A stretch of 64,000 nt of DNA from Pseudomonas sp. BBP2017. Lineage in GTDB: Bacteria; Pseudomonadota; Gammaproteobacteria; Pseudomonadales; Pseudomonadaceae. The notes under the pieces are model-generated. The model did not search any database. It was not told where the DNA came from and saw only the letters and a list, made by a program, of their open reading frames with translations. A program made the position numbers and the translations under genes. This document shows, piece after piece, positions 38,175-47,986 of the stretch. Location: NCBI RefSeq assembly GCF_003024385.1, contig NZ_PVZN01000007.1, forward strand, positions 124,001 through 188,000, given 5' to 3'. Within the stretch, counting starts at the first letter, position 1; each line of letters starts with the position of its first letter.

Positions 38175-40319
38175 ATGATCAGCAACGAACTCAAAACCAC
38201 GATTCAGGGCGCCTATTCGCGTTTTCTCGAAGCCAAGAGCCTCAAGCCTCGCTACGGCCAGCGCCTGATGATCGCCGAAGTGGCCAAGGTGCTTGGCGAT
38301 ATCGACTGCGATGATGAAGGCCGACGCGCCGGTGAGCCTGCCGTAGTGGCGGTCGAGGCTGGTACCGGTACCGGCAAGACGGTTGCCTATAGCCTGGCCT
38401 CGATCCCCGCTGCCAAGGCCGCTGGCAAGCGTCTGGTGATCGCCACCGCAACGGTAGCCCTGCAGGAGCAGATCGTCTTCAAGGACCTGCCCGACCTGAT
38501 GCGCAACAGCGGCCTGAACTTCAGCTTCGCCCTGGCCAAAGGGCGTGGTCGCTATTTGTGCCTGTCCAAGCTCGACCTGTTGCTGCAGGAAGGCCACGCA
38601 CAATCGGCCACCGCGCAGTTGTTCGAGGAGGAGGGCTTCAAGATCGAGGTCGACGAAGCCAGCCAGAAACTGTTCACCAGCATGATCGAGAAGCTTGCCG
38701 GCAACCGTTGGGACGGCGACCGTGACAGCTGGCCCCAGGCCCTGGAAGACCAGGACTGGGCACGCTTGACCACCGACCATAGCCAATGTACCGGTCGTCA
38801 TTGCCCGAACTTTGGCCAGTGCACCTTCTACAAGGCCCGTGAGGGCATGGGTAAGGTCGATGTCATCGTCACCAACCACGATATGGTCCTGGCCGACCTG
38901 GCTCTGGGCGGAGGTGCGGTGTTGCCTGATCCGCGCGACACCATCTATGTCTTCGACGAAGGCCATCACCTGCCCGACAAGGCCATCGGCCATTTTGCGC
39001 ACTACACCCGCCTGCGCTCCACCGCTGACTGGCTTGAGCAAACGGCCAAGAACCTGACCAAACTGTTGGCCCAGCATCCTTTGCCGGGCGACCTGGGCAA
39101 GCTGATCGAGCAGGTGCCGGAGCTGGCGCGGGAGATCAAGGCCCAGCAACAGTTCATGTTCAGCGCCTGTGAGCAGGTGGCCGATTTCCGTCCCGGTGAA
39201 GACATGGAAGGCCGCGAGCGGCCGCGTCACCGCTTCGAAGGCGGCGTGGTGCCTGAGCACATGCGCGAGATGGGGATCGAGTTGAAGAAGGGCTTCTCAC
39301 GCCTGACCGATCTGTTCACCCGTCTGACCGAATTGCTTAAAGAAGGTATGGATGCCGAGGTCAATATCGGTATTGCCAGCCATCAGGCCGAAGAGTGGTA
39401 CCCCTTGTTCGGCAGCCTGTTGATGCGCGCCCAGGGCAACTGGGAACTGTGGACCGCTTTCACCGCTGAAGACCCGGAAGACAGCCCGCCCATGGCGCGC
39501 TGGCTGACCCTGGCCGAGAGCGGCGCGTTGTTCGACATCGAGGTCAACGCCAGCCCGATCCTCGCGGCTGAAATGCTGCGGCGCAATCTGTGGAACGTTG
39601 CCCATGGTGCGCTGGTTACCTCGGCAACCCTGACCGCACTGGGCAAGTTCGATCGCTTCCGCATGCGCGCCGGTTTGCCCAAGGATGCGCTCACCTGTGT
39701 CGTGCCCAGCCCTTTCCATCATGTCGATGCCGGTGTGCTACGGGTGCCGGACCTGCGCGCCGACCCCCGGGATGCCGCAGCACACACAGCAGCGATCATT
39801 CGTGATCTGCCGGAGCTGGTTGAGGGGTCGCGTGGTTCGCTGGTGCTGTTCTCTTCGCGCAAACAGATGCAGGACGTGTTCGATGGCCTGGATCGCGACT
39901 GGCGCAAGCAGGTGTTCATCCAGGGCAACCTGTCCAAGCAGGAGACCCTGAACAAACACAAGGCGCGCGTCGATGGCGGTGATTCCAGTGTCCTGTTCGG
40001 CCTGGCGAGCTTTGCCGAAGGCGTCGACTTGCCGGGTGCCTATTGTGAGCACGTGGTAATCGCCAAGATCCCCTTCGCGGTACCGGATGATCCGGTCGAG
40101 GCGGCACTGGCCGAATGGATCGAAGCGCGCGGCGGTAACCCGTTCATGGAAATCGCGGTGCCAGACGCTTCGCTGCGCCTGATCCAGGCCTGCGGCCGCC
40201 TGCTGCGTACCGAAGAGGACCGCGGCACCATCACCCTGCTGGATCGCCGTGTGGTCACCCAGCGCTACGGTAAGGCTATTCTCAATGCCTTGCCGCCGTT
40301 TCGACGGGAAATTTCCTGA
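38175..40319 (+). CDS. dinG: ATP-dependent DNA helicase DinG
   Basis: A 714-residue XPD/Rad3-type 5'-3' helicase that resolves R-loops and D-loops. Walker A EAGTGTGKT (about 59-67), DEAH-type box VFDEGHHLPD near residue 260, and the helicase C region with GLASFAEGVDLPG and QACGRLLRTEEDRG. Four Cys around 131-224 (YLC, CTGRHCPNFGQC) form the [4Fe-4S] site. The family's SOS regulation is not visible here: I find no LexA box near the start. Confidence 0.96.
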   Translation: MISNELKTTIQGAYSRFLEAKSLKPRYGQRLMIAEVAKVLGDIDCDDEGRRAGEPAVVAVEAGTGTGKTVAYSLASIPAAKAAGKRLVIATATVALQEQIVFKDLPDLMRNSGLNFSFALAKGRGRYLCLSKLDLLLQEGHAQSATAQLFEEEGFKIEVDEASQKLFTSMIEKLAGNRWDGDRDSWPQALEDQDWARLTTDHSQCTGRHCPNFGQCTFYKAREGMGKVDVIVTNHDMVLADLALGGGAVLPDPRDTIYVFDEGHHLPDKAIGHFAHYTRLRSTADWLEQTAKNLTKLLAQHPLPGDLGKLIEQVPELAREIKAQQQFMFSACEQVADFRPGEDMEGRERPRHRFEGGVVPEHMREMGIELKKGFSRLTDLFTRLTELLKEGMDAEVNIGIASHQAEEWYPLFGSLLMRAQGNWELWTAFTAEDPEDSPPMARWLTLAESGALFDIEVNASPILAAEMLRRNLWNVAHGALVTSATLTALGKFDRFRMRAGLPKDALTCVVPSPFHHVDAGVLRVPDLRADPRDAAAHTAAIIRDLPELVEGSRGSLVLFSSRKQMQDVFDGLDRDWRKQVFIQGNLSKQETLNKHKARVDGGDSSVLFGLASFAEGVDLPGAYCEHVVIAKIPFAVPDDPVEAALAEWIEARGGNPFMEIAVPDASLRLIQACGRLLRTEEDRGTITLLDRRVVTQRYGKAILNALPPFRREIS

Positions 40320-40399
40320 CTCCCGGGGATCAATGCTCCGGGGTGTTGTCTATGTCTCATTCAAGGCCCGCAAGGGCCCTCAAGGAGAGCGCCAGCCCT

Positions 40400-42655
40400 A
40401 TGATTCGCCGTACCTTGCCTGCTGTCTTCGCACTGTTGTTCAGCACCCCGCTGCTTGCCGGGCAACAGACGCTGTTCAGCTTCGTGCGCCCGACCGCCGT
40501 GGTCAACGTGGTGACCGAAGATGCCAGTTTGCCGCAATACAATGCAGAGCAGACGGCCGAAGGCGAGGTCTTGCGTCGTGTGGTGTTCAACCCGGTACAA
40601 CACCCCAGTCTGCGGCTGAGCCCGCAAACCGGTGCCTGGGACTGGTCGGCGGCCACGGCCATGACCTTGCGCTTGCAAAGCGGCATGGACTGGCCGTTGA
40701 CCGTGGATGTCACGGTATTAAGCAGTGACGGCAAGACCCTCACCAGCCATATCGACCTGCCTGCAGGGCCGGCACAGACGGTGCTGGTGCCACTCACGGC
40801 CAGCTCGCCACTGAGCCAGGGCATGCGTGCCGGGCCACCGATGCCCTGGATGCATGAAGGCCAGCGTTGGGTGTTGACCAGCAGCCGCGGGGCGCTGGAC
40901 CTGAAGCAGGTGGTGTCGGTGACCTTGTCGATGAACAAGCCCGATGTCGCCCAGAGTCTGTTGATTGAACGCATTGGCATCCAGGATGACGACCAGCTGC
41001 AAAAGGCCGTGTATACCGGTTTGATCGATGGCTATGGTCAATCTACACGTGGCCGCTGGCCTGAAAAGATAGTCAGTGATGATCAGCTCAAGGCTGCCGC
41101 GACCCGTGAACAGCAGCAGCTCAAGGGCTGGTTGGTTGAGCGCAGTAAGTTGCCGCGCGACAAGTTCGGTGGTGTGACCACGGGCCTGGGTTTCGAGGCC
41201 AAGGGCTTTTTCCGTACCGAGAAACGTGACGGGCGCTGGTATCTGGTCACCCCTGAAGGCCATCCGTTCTACTCGTTGGGCGTCAACACCGTGGCAATCG
41301 ACGGTGGTCGCACCTACGTAGCCGGGCGCGAGTCGATGTTTACCACGTTGCCGCAAGCGGGCGAGCCACTGGCGCAGTTCTATGGCGAGGGCAACAATAA
41401 CGACGGTAACGGCTCGTCCAGCGGTCGTCATTTCAATCAGGGGCGCTGGTTCGACTTCTACGCCGCCAACCTTGAGCGTAGCCATGGCAAACCCTGCACT
41501 CCGGTTGCTGCGAGCGACACCACCGTGGCAGTGGAGTGCCCGACAGCCGTTGTCGATTTGCAGCGTTGGCAGGGGCACACCCTCGACCGTCTGCAGGCCT
41601 GGGGCTTCAATACCCTGGGTAACTGGAGTGAACCTGCTTTGGGACAGGCCAACCGCCTGCCTTACACCTTGCCGTTGTCGATCGTCGGCGACTACACCAG
41701 CATCAGTACAGGGATGGACTGGTGGGGGCGAATGCCCGACCCGTTCGACCCGCGCTTTGCCATGGCCACCGAGCGGGCCGTGGCCATCGCTGCCCGTGAC
41801 CATCGTGACGATCCCTGGCTGATCGGCTATTTTGCTGACAATGAACTGGCCTGGGCTGCCCCGGGGAATGACCCCAAGGCCCGTTACGCCCTGGCTTATG
41901 GCACCTTGCGCCAGACCACAGACGTGCCGGCCAAGCGTGCGTTCCTCAAGCAGTTGCGCGACAAATACCGCAACCAGGCCGGGCTGTCCAAAGCCTGGGG
42001 GATCGATCTGCCCGCCTGGGAGTTGATGGAAGATCCTGGATTCGAGCCGCCGCTGCCAAGTGCGGAACATCCGGAGATCGAAGCCGACTTCAAGTACTTC
42101 CAGAAGGTCTTTGCCGAAACCTACTTCAAGACCATCGCGGATTCGCTCAAGTGGCATGCACCCAATCACTTGTTGCTGGGCGGCCGTTACGCTGTCAGCA
42201 CCCCTGAAGCAGTGGCGGCCTGTGCCGAGTTCTGTGATGTCCTGAGTTTCAACTTCTATACGCCCAAACCCCAGGACGGTTACGACTTCAGTCAGCTCAC
42301 TGCCTTGGACAAGCCGGTGCTGGTGTCGGAGTTCCAGTTCGGCTCACGTGACCGCGGGCCGTTCTGGTCGGGGCCGATGGAAGTGGCCAAGGAAGAAGGA
42401 CGCGGCCCGGCCTATGCCGCTTTCGTCAAGGCAGCGCTGGCTGAGCCATCGATTGTCGGCGTGCACTGGTTCCAGTACCTGGACCAGCCTGCCAGCGGTC
42501 GCTTGCTCGATGGCGAGAACGGTCACTTCGGGCTGGTGGGTATTACCGACGTGCCATTCCAGGGGTTTGTCGACAGTGTGCGTAAGAGCAATCTGCAAGC
42601 ACAGGAACAGATCGGCAAGACACTTGTCAGCGAAAAGACCTCAACAGCCCAGTAA
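40400..42655 (+). CDS. agarase-like glycoside hydrolase (GH50-type fold)
   Basis: A 751-residue secreted protein. Signal peptide RRTLPAVFALLFSTPLLAGQQ. Residues ~20-190 form a beta-sandwich, carbohydrate-binding-like domain. Residues ~265-740 form a TIM-barrel clan GH-A domain, opened by FFRTEKRDGRWYLVTPEGHP, a segment characteristic of beta-agarases. IGYFADNELAW (about 475) and LVSEFQFGSRDRG (about 640) are the likely acid/base and nucleophile Glu regions. A soil Pseudomonas need not degrade agar, so the real substrate may be another galactan. Start at 40400 after AAGGAGAGCG. Confidence 0.85.
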   Translation: MIRRTLPAVFALLFSTPLLAGQQTLFSFVRPTAVVNVVTEDASLPQYNAEQTAEGEVLRRVVFNPVQHPSLRLSPQTGAWDWSAATAMTLRLQSGMDWPLTVDVTVLSSDGKTLTSHIDLPAGPAQTVLVPLTASSPLSQGMRAGPPMPWMHEGQRWVLTSSRGALDLKQVVSVTLSMNKPDVAQSLLIERIGIQDDDQLQKAVYTGLIDGYGQSTRGRWPEKIVSDDQLKAAATREQQQLKGWLVERSKLPRDKFGGVTTGLGFEAKGFFRTEKRDGRWYLVTPEGHPFYSLGVNTVAIDGGRTYVAGRESMFTTLPQAGEPLAQFYGEGNNNDGNGSSSGRHFNQGRWFDFYAANLERSHGKPCTPVAASDTTVAVECPTAVVDLQRWQGHTLDRLQAWGFNTLGNWSEPALGQANRLPYTLPLSIVGDYTSISTGMDWWGRMPDPFDPRFAMATERAVAIAARDHRDDPWLIGYFADNELAWAAPGNDPKARYALAYGTLRQTTDVPAKRAFLKQLRDKYRNQAGLSKAWGIDLPAWELMEDPGFEPPLPSAEHPEIEADFKYFQKVFAETYFKTIADSLKWHAPNHLLLGGRYAVSTPEAVAACAEFCDVLSFNFYTPKPQDGYDFSQLTALDKPVLVSEFQFGSRDRGPFWSGPMEVAKEEGRGPAYAAFVKAALAEPSIVGVHWFQYLDQPASGRLLDGENGHFGLVGITDVPFQGFVDSVRKSNLQAQEQIGKTLVSEKTSTAQ

Positions 42656-42793
42656 CCAAGGTGTGGCGGCCAGGCGCAGGATAATTGCGTCGGGCCGCTG
42701 GATGACAGCCTGACCGCTGTCTGTTCCCAAAACCGTCGCAGGCTGAAACAATGCACGCCATTTTCGATAGCAGTAAGTGCGGGGAGCGGCTGA

Positions 42794-43939
42794 GTGCAGA
42801 TTCAGGGTCATTACGAGCTTAAGTTCGAAGCCGTGCGCGAGGCCTTTGCAGCGCTGTTCGACGATCCTCAGGAGCGTGGTGCGGCGCTGTGTATTCAGGT
42901 CGGCGGAGAGACTGTGGTTGACCTCTGGTCCGGTACCGCCGACAAGGACGGTACCGAGGCCTGGCACAGCGATACCATCGCCAACCTGTTCTCCTGTACC
43001 AAGATGTTCACCGCCGTGACCGCCTTGCAACTGGTGGGTGAGGGCAAGTTGGCCCTGGATGTCCCCGTCACACGTTATTGGCCGGAATTTGCCCAGGCTG
43101 ACAAGCAGGCAATTACCCTGCGCCAGTTGCTCAGCCACCGCGCCGGGGTGCCCGCACTTCGCGAGTTGATGCCCGCAGAGGCTTTTTACGACTGGCAAAC
43201 CATGGTCCAGGCGCTGGCTGGCGAAGCGCCCTGGTGGACACCCGGCACGGCACATGGCTATGCGGCTATCACCTATGGATGGTTGATCGGTGAGTTGATT
43301 CGACGTGCCGACGGTCGCAGCCCTGGCGAGTCGATCGTTGCCCGTACTGCCCGCCCCCTGGGGCTGGATTTTCACATCGGTATGGCTGACGATCAGTTTT
43401 ACCGGGTCGCGCATATCGCCCGAGGCAAGGGCAATATGGGGGACGAGGCCGCCCAGCGCCTGCTTCAGGTGACCATGCGTGAGCCTCAGGCGCTGTCCAC
43501 TCGCGCGTTTACCAATCCTCCAGGGATGCTCACCAGTACCAACAAGCCGGAGTGGCGGCGGATGCAGCAGCCGGCGGCCAATGGCCATGGCAATGCCCGG
43601 AGCCTGGCCGGTTTTTATGCCGGTGTGCTCGATGGCAGCCTGCTGGAGTCGGAGCTGCTCGATGAGCTTACCCGTGAGCACAGCCTGGGCCAGGACAAGA
43701 CGTTGCTGACCCAGACCCGGTTTGGCCTGGGTTGCATGCTCGACCAACCGAGCGTGGCCAATGCCACCTTTGGCCTGGGCAGCAAGGCTTTTGGTCATCC
43801 GGGCGCCGGAGGATCTGTCGGCTTTGCCGATCCGGAGTACGATGTGGCCTTTGGTTTTGTCACCAATACCCTGGGCCCTTATGTGTTGATGGACCCGCGA
43901 GCCCAGAAGCTGGTGCGGGTCCTGGCAACCTGCCTTTGA
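42794..43939 (+). CDS. serine beta-lactamase-fold esterase (EstB/class C-like)
   Basis: 381 residues. The SxxK motif is Ser67-Cys-Thr-Lys70 in NLFSCTKMFTAV. The catalytic Tyr is probably Tyr156 in HGYAAITYGW. HPGAGGSVGFADP near residue 335 occupies the KTG-box position with His-Pro-Gly instead of Lys-Thr-Gly, common in esterases of this fold and incompatible with efficient beta-lactam hydrolysis. There is no signal peptide. GTG start with GGGGAG eight bases upstream. Confidence 0.88.
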   Translation: MQIQGHYELKFEAVREAFAALFDDPQERGAALCIQVGGETVVDLWSGTADKDGTEAWHSDTIANLFSCTKMFTAVTALQLVGEGKLALDVPVTRYWPEFAQADKQAITLRQLLSHRAGVPALRELMPAEAFYDWQTMVQALAGEAPWWTPGTAHGYAAITYGWLIGELIRRADGRSPGESIVARTARPLGLDFHIGMADDQFYRVAHIARGKGNMGDEAAQRLLQVTMREPQALSTRAFTNPPGMLTSTNKPEWRRMQQPAANGHGNARSLAGFYAGVLDGSLLESELLDELTREHSLGQDKTLLTQTRFGLGCMLDQPSVANATFGLGSKAFGHPGAGGSVGFADPEYDVAFGFVTNTLGPYVLMDPRAQKLVRVLATCL

Positions 43940-44038
43940 TCGGCTGACCCCGATGTTACCTGAACCCTTTGTCTATTCTGGATTCCAACGACTAGCGCAA
44001 TTGGGCGGAATTTCTCTCATTTTCATGGTGTATCACTG

Positions 44039-45010
44039 ATGTCTTCACATAAAACCTTAGCTATCGCCCTGTGCCTGGCCATGACCGGTTGCGCACAGCA
44101 CTCCCAGAAAGGGGCGGCCGACAGTGGCATCGACTGGTGGCCCTTCGGCTCGGACAAGGTGGCCAACCAGGAAGTGAAGGAAGTGGTTGTCGAGAAAGTC
44201 GCCAAAGCCAATGCCAAGTCCGAGAGCAGCAGCCGCTGGTGGTGGCCGTTCAGTGACAGCGACAAGGCCAAAGTTGCGGCCGTGCCGAAGATTGACCACA
44301 AGGCCACCCAAGCCTGGCTGGACAGTTACGAACCGCGCCTGCGTGAAGCGATCAAGGACAGCAAGTTCGAACTGGAGCGTCGTGAAGACGTGCTGGTCGT
44401 CACCGTACCGGTGGACAGCGCCTACAACCCGGATCGTCCGGCCATGCTGCTGCCGGTCACCCTCGGCCCCATCACCCGTGTGGCCAAAGCGATTGAAACT
44501 GACAAGCAGACAGCTGTTTTGGTCCTGGGCCATGCCGATACCAGCGGTGCCGCCGCCGGTAACCAGAAGCTCAGCCAGGAGCGTGCCCAGTCGGTGGCAG
44601 CGATCTTCCGCCTCAGTGGGCTGGAACGTGATCGCCTGATGCTGCGTGGCATGGGTTCGCAAATGCCGCGTGCAGCCAACGACAGCCTGCAAGGCCGTGC
44701 CCTGAATCGTCGGGTGGAGCTGGTTCTGACCCCGCAAAACACCATGGTCGCCCTGCTTGCCAAGTACAAGCAGCCGACACCGAGCCCGGCCGAGCTGGTA
44801 GCGGTGCAGGATGCCAAGGCGCCGGTCAAGGCGGCGGTAAAGTCTGCTGCCAAGGCCCCGGTGAAAAAAGCCAGTACCAGTAAAAAAGCCGCTCCGGCGA
44901 AAACCACAGCGGCCAAGAAAAAAGCCCCTGCAGCCAAACCCGCAGCTAAAAAGCCTGCGCCTGCTGCCAAGAAAGTGGCCACCAACACCAGCCCTGCGAA
45001 GACCAACTGA
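44039..45010 (+). CDS. OmpA-family lipoprotein with lysine/alanine-rich tail
   Basis: 323 residues. Lipobox AMTGCAQ (Cys about 18). Residues ~28-80 hold two copies of a WWPF-centred segment (DWWPFGSDK and WWWPFSDSDK). An OmpA-like domain covers about 95-235, with LGHADTSGAAAGNQKLSQERAQSVAAI and NRRVELVL. Residues ~255-323 are composed almost only of Lys, Ala, Pro, Thr, with AAKKKAPAAKPAAKKPA-like repeats, resembling histone H1/AlgP tails. A strongly cationic tail on a peptidoglycan-anchoring lipoprotein is unusual. pdxH follows after 18 bp. Confidence 0.88.
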   Translation: MSSHKTLAIALCLAMTGCAQHSQKGAADSGIDWWPFGSDKVANQEVKEVVVEKVAKANAKSESSSRWWWPFSDSDKAKVAAVPKIDHKATQAWLDSYEPRLREAIKDSKFELERREDVLVVTVPVDSAYNPDRPAMLLPVTLGPITRVAKAIETDKQTAVLVLGHADTSGAAAGNQKLSQERAQSVAAIFRLSGLERDRLMLRGMGSQMPRAANDSLQGRALNRRVELVLTPQNTMVALLAKYKQPTPSPAELVAVQDAKAPVKAAVKSAAKAPVKKASTSKKAAPAKTTAAKKKAPAAKPAAKKPAPAAKKVATNTSPAKTN

Positions 45011-45028
45011 TCGTCAAGGAACGCAGCA

Positions 45029-45676
45029 ATGACCAAGACCCTGGCCGATATGCGCCGCGATTACACCCGTGATGGCCTGGCGGAAGCCCAGGCCCCGGAC
45101 CAGCCGTTCGCGTTGTTTCGCCAATGGTTCGACGACGCGGTGAAAACCGAACAGCCGCCGGTGGAAGCCAACGCCATGACCCTGGCGACGGTAGACGCCG
45201 ATGGCCATCCGCATTGCCGGATCCTGCTGCTCAAAGGTTTGGATGATCAGGGTTTTACCTTCTTCACCAACTATGACAGCGCCAAGGGCCAGCAGCTGCA
45301 GGCCAATCCGTTCGCGGCCATGACGTTCTTCTGGCCGGCCCTGGAACGTCAGGTGCGGATCGAAGGCAAGGTGGTCAAGGTCACGCCGGCAGAGTCGGAC
45401 GAGTATTACCAGGTGCGCCCGTTGGGCAGCCGCCTGGGGGCCTGGGCTTCGCCGCAGAGCCGGGTAATTGCTGATCGCGCGGAGCTTGAAGGGTTGGTCA
45501 AGGCCACCGAACAGCGATTCAGCGATACCCAGCCGCATTGTCCGGAACACTGGGGCGGTTACCGTTTGCTGCCAGAGCGTATCGAGTTCTGGCAAGGGCG
45601 TGCCAGCCGCCTGCACGACCGTCTCAACTACCGCCTGCAACAAGGCAACTGGCTGCGCGAGCGCCTGGCGCCCTAA
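45029..45676 (+). CDS. pdxH: pyridoxamine 5'-phosphate oxidase
   Basis: A 215-residue FMN enzyme that makes pyridoxal phosphate from pyridoxine/pyridoxamine phosphate. [37 protein letters not shown] and [17 protein letters not shown] cover the FMN site; the PLP-binding end reads [25 protein letters not shown]. It ends with RLAP. Its 3' end overlaps a convergent small gene by 4 bp. Confidence 0.97.
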   Translation: MTKTLADMRRDYTRDGLAEAQAPDQPFALFRQWFDDAVKTEQPPVEANAMTLATVDADGHPHCRILLLKGLDDQGFTFFTNYDSAKGQQLQANPFAAMTFFWPALERQVRIEGKVVKVTPAESDEYYQVRPLGSRLGAWASPQSRVIADRAELEGLVKATEQRFSDTQPHCPEHWGGYRLLPERIEFWQGRASRLHDRLNYRLQQGNWLRERLAP

Positions 45677-45909
45677 TCGGCGCGGTAAGCGGCGGCCTCG
45701 CGTTCCAGCCAGGTCGCCAGCTCGGCGCGTTTGATCTTCTGTGCCTTGGCGTTGTCCAGGCATTCAAGCATGTAGGCTTTCTTGCCTTCGTCCGTACCCG
45801 CCATTGACAGCGCCAGGTCGCGGTCCACCCAGCGGCGGATGCGCACGTACAGCCACCAGTGAAAATACAGGCCTGCCAGAGTCGTGATGACGACGATGAA
45901 GTAATCCAT
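45673..45909 (-). CDS. small single-helix membrane protein
   Basis: A 78-residue protein. A membrane helix ([22 protein letters not shown], about 3-25) is followed by a charged cytoplasmic helix ending in [10 protein letters not shown]. No family name recognised. The ATG at 45909 follows GGATAG. It is convergent with pdxH (4-bp overlap). Confidence 0.65.
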   Translation of the reverse strand: MDYFIVVITTLAGLYFHWWLYVRIRRWVDRDLALSMAGTDEGKKAYMLECLDNAKAQKIKRAELATWLEREAAAYRAD

Positions 45910-46054
45910 GTCTATCCTTGCGCTAAAGGTTTTCAGGCTGCATCGGTGACACAGGCTGTATGGAAGCTGAATGGAAGCAATTTTACCCCGCATCGGTCGT
46001 GACAGTCGTCAATGCGCGGAGTCTAATGAACACCTGTCTTATGGAGGTCGTCCT

Positions 46055-46519
46055 ATGCGTAAATCTGTTTTGCTGGTTGCCAGCTTCACCACTATGTCGC
46101 TGCTGCTCACCGGTTGTGCCTCGAGCCTGACCGGTGACTCCTACTCGCGCGATGAAGCTCGCCGTGTGCAAACCGTGCGCATGGGGACCATCGAATCGCT
46201 GCGGCCGGTGAAAATCGAAGGCACCAAAACGCCTATCGGTGGTGGTGCTGGCGCCATTGTCGGTGGTGTAGCGGGTAGTGCCATCGGCGGTGGACGTGGC
46301 AGCATTGTTGCCGCGGTCATTGGTGCCGTGGCCGGTGGTCTGGCGGGTTCTGCCGCTGAAGAAGGCCTGACCCGTACCCAGGGCGTAGAGATCACCGTGC
46401 GTGAAGACGATGGCAGCATGCGTGCCTATGTACAGGCAGTCCAGGAAAACGAGATTTTCCGCGTTGGTGAGCGTGTCCGGATCATGACTGTCGACGGTAC
46501 CAGCCGGGTCAGCCACTGA
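46055..46519 (+). CDS. SlyB-like outer-membrane lipoprotein with glycine zipper
   Basis: 154 residues. Lipobox LLTGCAS (Cys about 18). The central segment ~62-110 is a two-helix glycine zipper (GGGAGAIVGGVAGSAIGGGRG, VIGAVAGGLAGSAAEEG). VRTVRMGTIESLRPVKIEG before it and VRIMTVDG at the end are typical of the SlyB/PCP family. Probably stabilises the outer membrane. A terminator follows directly. Confidence 0.92.
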   Translation: MRKSVLLVASFTTMSLLLTGCASSLTGDSYSRDEARRVQTVRMGTIESLRPVKIEGTKTPIGGGAGAIVGGVAGSAIGGGRGSIVAAVIGAVAGGLAGSAAEEGLTRTQGVEITVREDDGSMRAYVQAVQENEIFRVGERVRIMTVDGTSRVSH

Positions 46520-46535
46520 TACTTCACCTATAAAA

Positions 46536-46572
46536 GAAAACCCCGACTCGGCAGTGCCAGTCGGGGTTTTTT
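46536..46572. terminator. terminator between slyB-like gene and nhaA
   Basis: AAAACCCCGACT-CGGCAGTGCC-AGTCGGGGTTTTTT hairpin, bidirectional, between convergent genes. Confidence 0.93.
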
Positions 46573-46587
46573 ATTGCCTGGGCCGGG

Positions 46588-47802
46588 TCAGGCGGTGGCG
46601 GCCTTGCGGCTCGCCAGTGCAGTGACGCCGTAGCCGATCAGGGCGGCGAGGATGGACCCGGTAAGAATACCCATACGGTCCATGCCGGCGTACTCGCTGC
46701 TGCCCGGAACAAAGGCCAGCGAGCCGACGAACAGGCTCATGGTAAAGCCGATGCCGCAAAGGATGGCCACCCCCAGCACCTGGCCCCAGTTTGCCCCGCC
46801 AGGCAAGGTGGCCATGCCCAGCTTGACCGCGATCCAGGTGAGGCCGAACACTCCTACGGTCTTGCCCAGCAACAAGCCGATGGCAATCCCCATGGGCACG
46901 TAGTGGGTGAAGCTTTCCAGGCTGACCCCGGCCAGCGAAACCCCGGCGTTGGCGAACGCGAACAACGGCAGGATGCCGTAAGCCACCCAGGGATGCAGGG
47001 CATGCTCCAGCGTCAGCAGCGGAGAAGGTTCAGCGTTGCGTGTACGCAATGGAATGCACAGGGCCAGGGTGACCCCGGCGAGGGTGGCATGGACACCGCT
47101 CTTGAGTACGCAGACCCAGAGGATCAAGCCGATCACCATGTACGGCCCGAGTTTGACCACCCCGAGCCGATTCATCGCGATCAGCGCCAGCAAGCAGGCG
47201 CCGGCCAGCATCAGCGACAGGCTCGATAGCTCGCCCGAGTAGAACAGCGCAATAACGATGATTGCACCCAGGTCATCAATGATCGCCAGAGTCATCAGGA
47301 ACAACTTGAGTGACACCGGCACGCGCTTGCCCAGCAGCGCCAATACGCCCAGGGCAAAGGCGATGTCGGTGGCCATGGGGATGGCCCAGCCGGCAACGGC
47401 GGCGGGGTCGTCCTTGTTCAGGAACCAGTAGATCAGCGCCGGTACCACCATGCCGCCGATGGCAGCAGCACCTGGCAAGACAATCTGCGAGGGTTTGGAC
47501 AAATGCCCGTCGATTATCTCGCGCTTGACCTCAAGGCCAATCAGCAGGAAGAACAGGGCCATCAGGCCGTCGTTGATCCACAGCAGCAGGGGTTTGGCAA
47601 TTTTCAGCGCGCCAATCTGGGCGACCACTGGCACTTCCAGCAGGCCGTTGTACAGGTACGACAACGACGAGTTGTTGATGATCAGGGCCAGGGCGGCTGC
47701 GGCAATCAGCAATAGACCGCTGGCCGCTTCCAGCTTAAAGAAACGTGTGAAGGTACTACGCAGCAAGGGCGCTCTCCATCCTGAGGATTCCGATAGGGGC
47801 AC
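46588..47802 (-). CDS. nhaA: Na+/H+ antiporter NhaA
   Basis: A 404-residue membrane antiporter exporting Na+ in exchange for protons. The tandem aspartates of the ion site are in [18 protein letters not shown] (about 173-190). [22 protein letters not shown] and [21 protein letters not shown] are family signatures. The reading uses a GTG at 47802; no better in-frame ATG is seen. The upstream 180 bp are AT-rich. Confidence 0.95.
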   Translation of the reverse strand: MPLSESSGWRAPLLRSTFTRFFKLEAASGLLLIAAAALALIINNSSLSYLYNGLLEVPVVAQIGALKIAKPLLLWINDGLMALFFLLIGLEVKREIIDGHLSKPSQIVLPGAAAIGGMVVPALIYWFLNKDDPAAVAGWAIPMATDIAFALGVLALLGKRVPVSLKLFLMTLAIIDDLGAIIVIALFYSGELSSLSLMLAGACLLALIAMNRLGVVKLGPYMVIGLILWVCVLKSGVHATLAGVTLALCIPLRTRNAEPSPLLTLEHALHPWVAYGILPLFAFANAGVSLAGVSLESFTHYVPMGIAIGLLLGKTVGVFGLTWIAVKLGMATLPGGANWGQVLGVAILCGIGFTMSLFVGSLAFVPGSSEYAGMDRMGILTGSILAALIGYGVTALASRKAATA

Positions 47803-47986
47803 ACCCTACCCTGAGAAGATATGCATTAAAACAAAAACTATATTCTTTTTTGTTATAAGCTGTGACTAATCTGCCTAGGGCAGCCTAGCAGTTGGGCAGG
47901 AATATTTTGCCCGGCTGTATCTGTTGGAGATGTAGGGACTTTCCTAACATGGTCCCTTGTATATCGATATTTTTCGGAACCGGACC
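47803..47986. promoter_or_regulatory. AT-rich divergent promoter region
   Basis: Between nhaA and the PLP gene. Rich in A/T (AAAACAAAAACTATATTC), unlike its surroundings. Contains the small inverted repeat CTAGG-GCAG-CCTAG at about 47874-47887. An Lrp-type regulator site is possible; I cannot assign it. Confidence 0.35.

Noticed and set aside
44820..45005. Short repeated DNA units, considered as a CRISPR or tandem repeat
   Set aside because: The repeats are in frame, encode Lys/Ala/Pro, and have no constant repeat plus unique spacer pattern.
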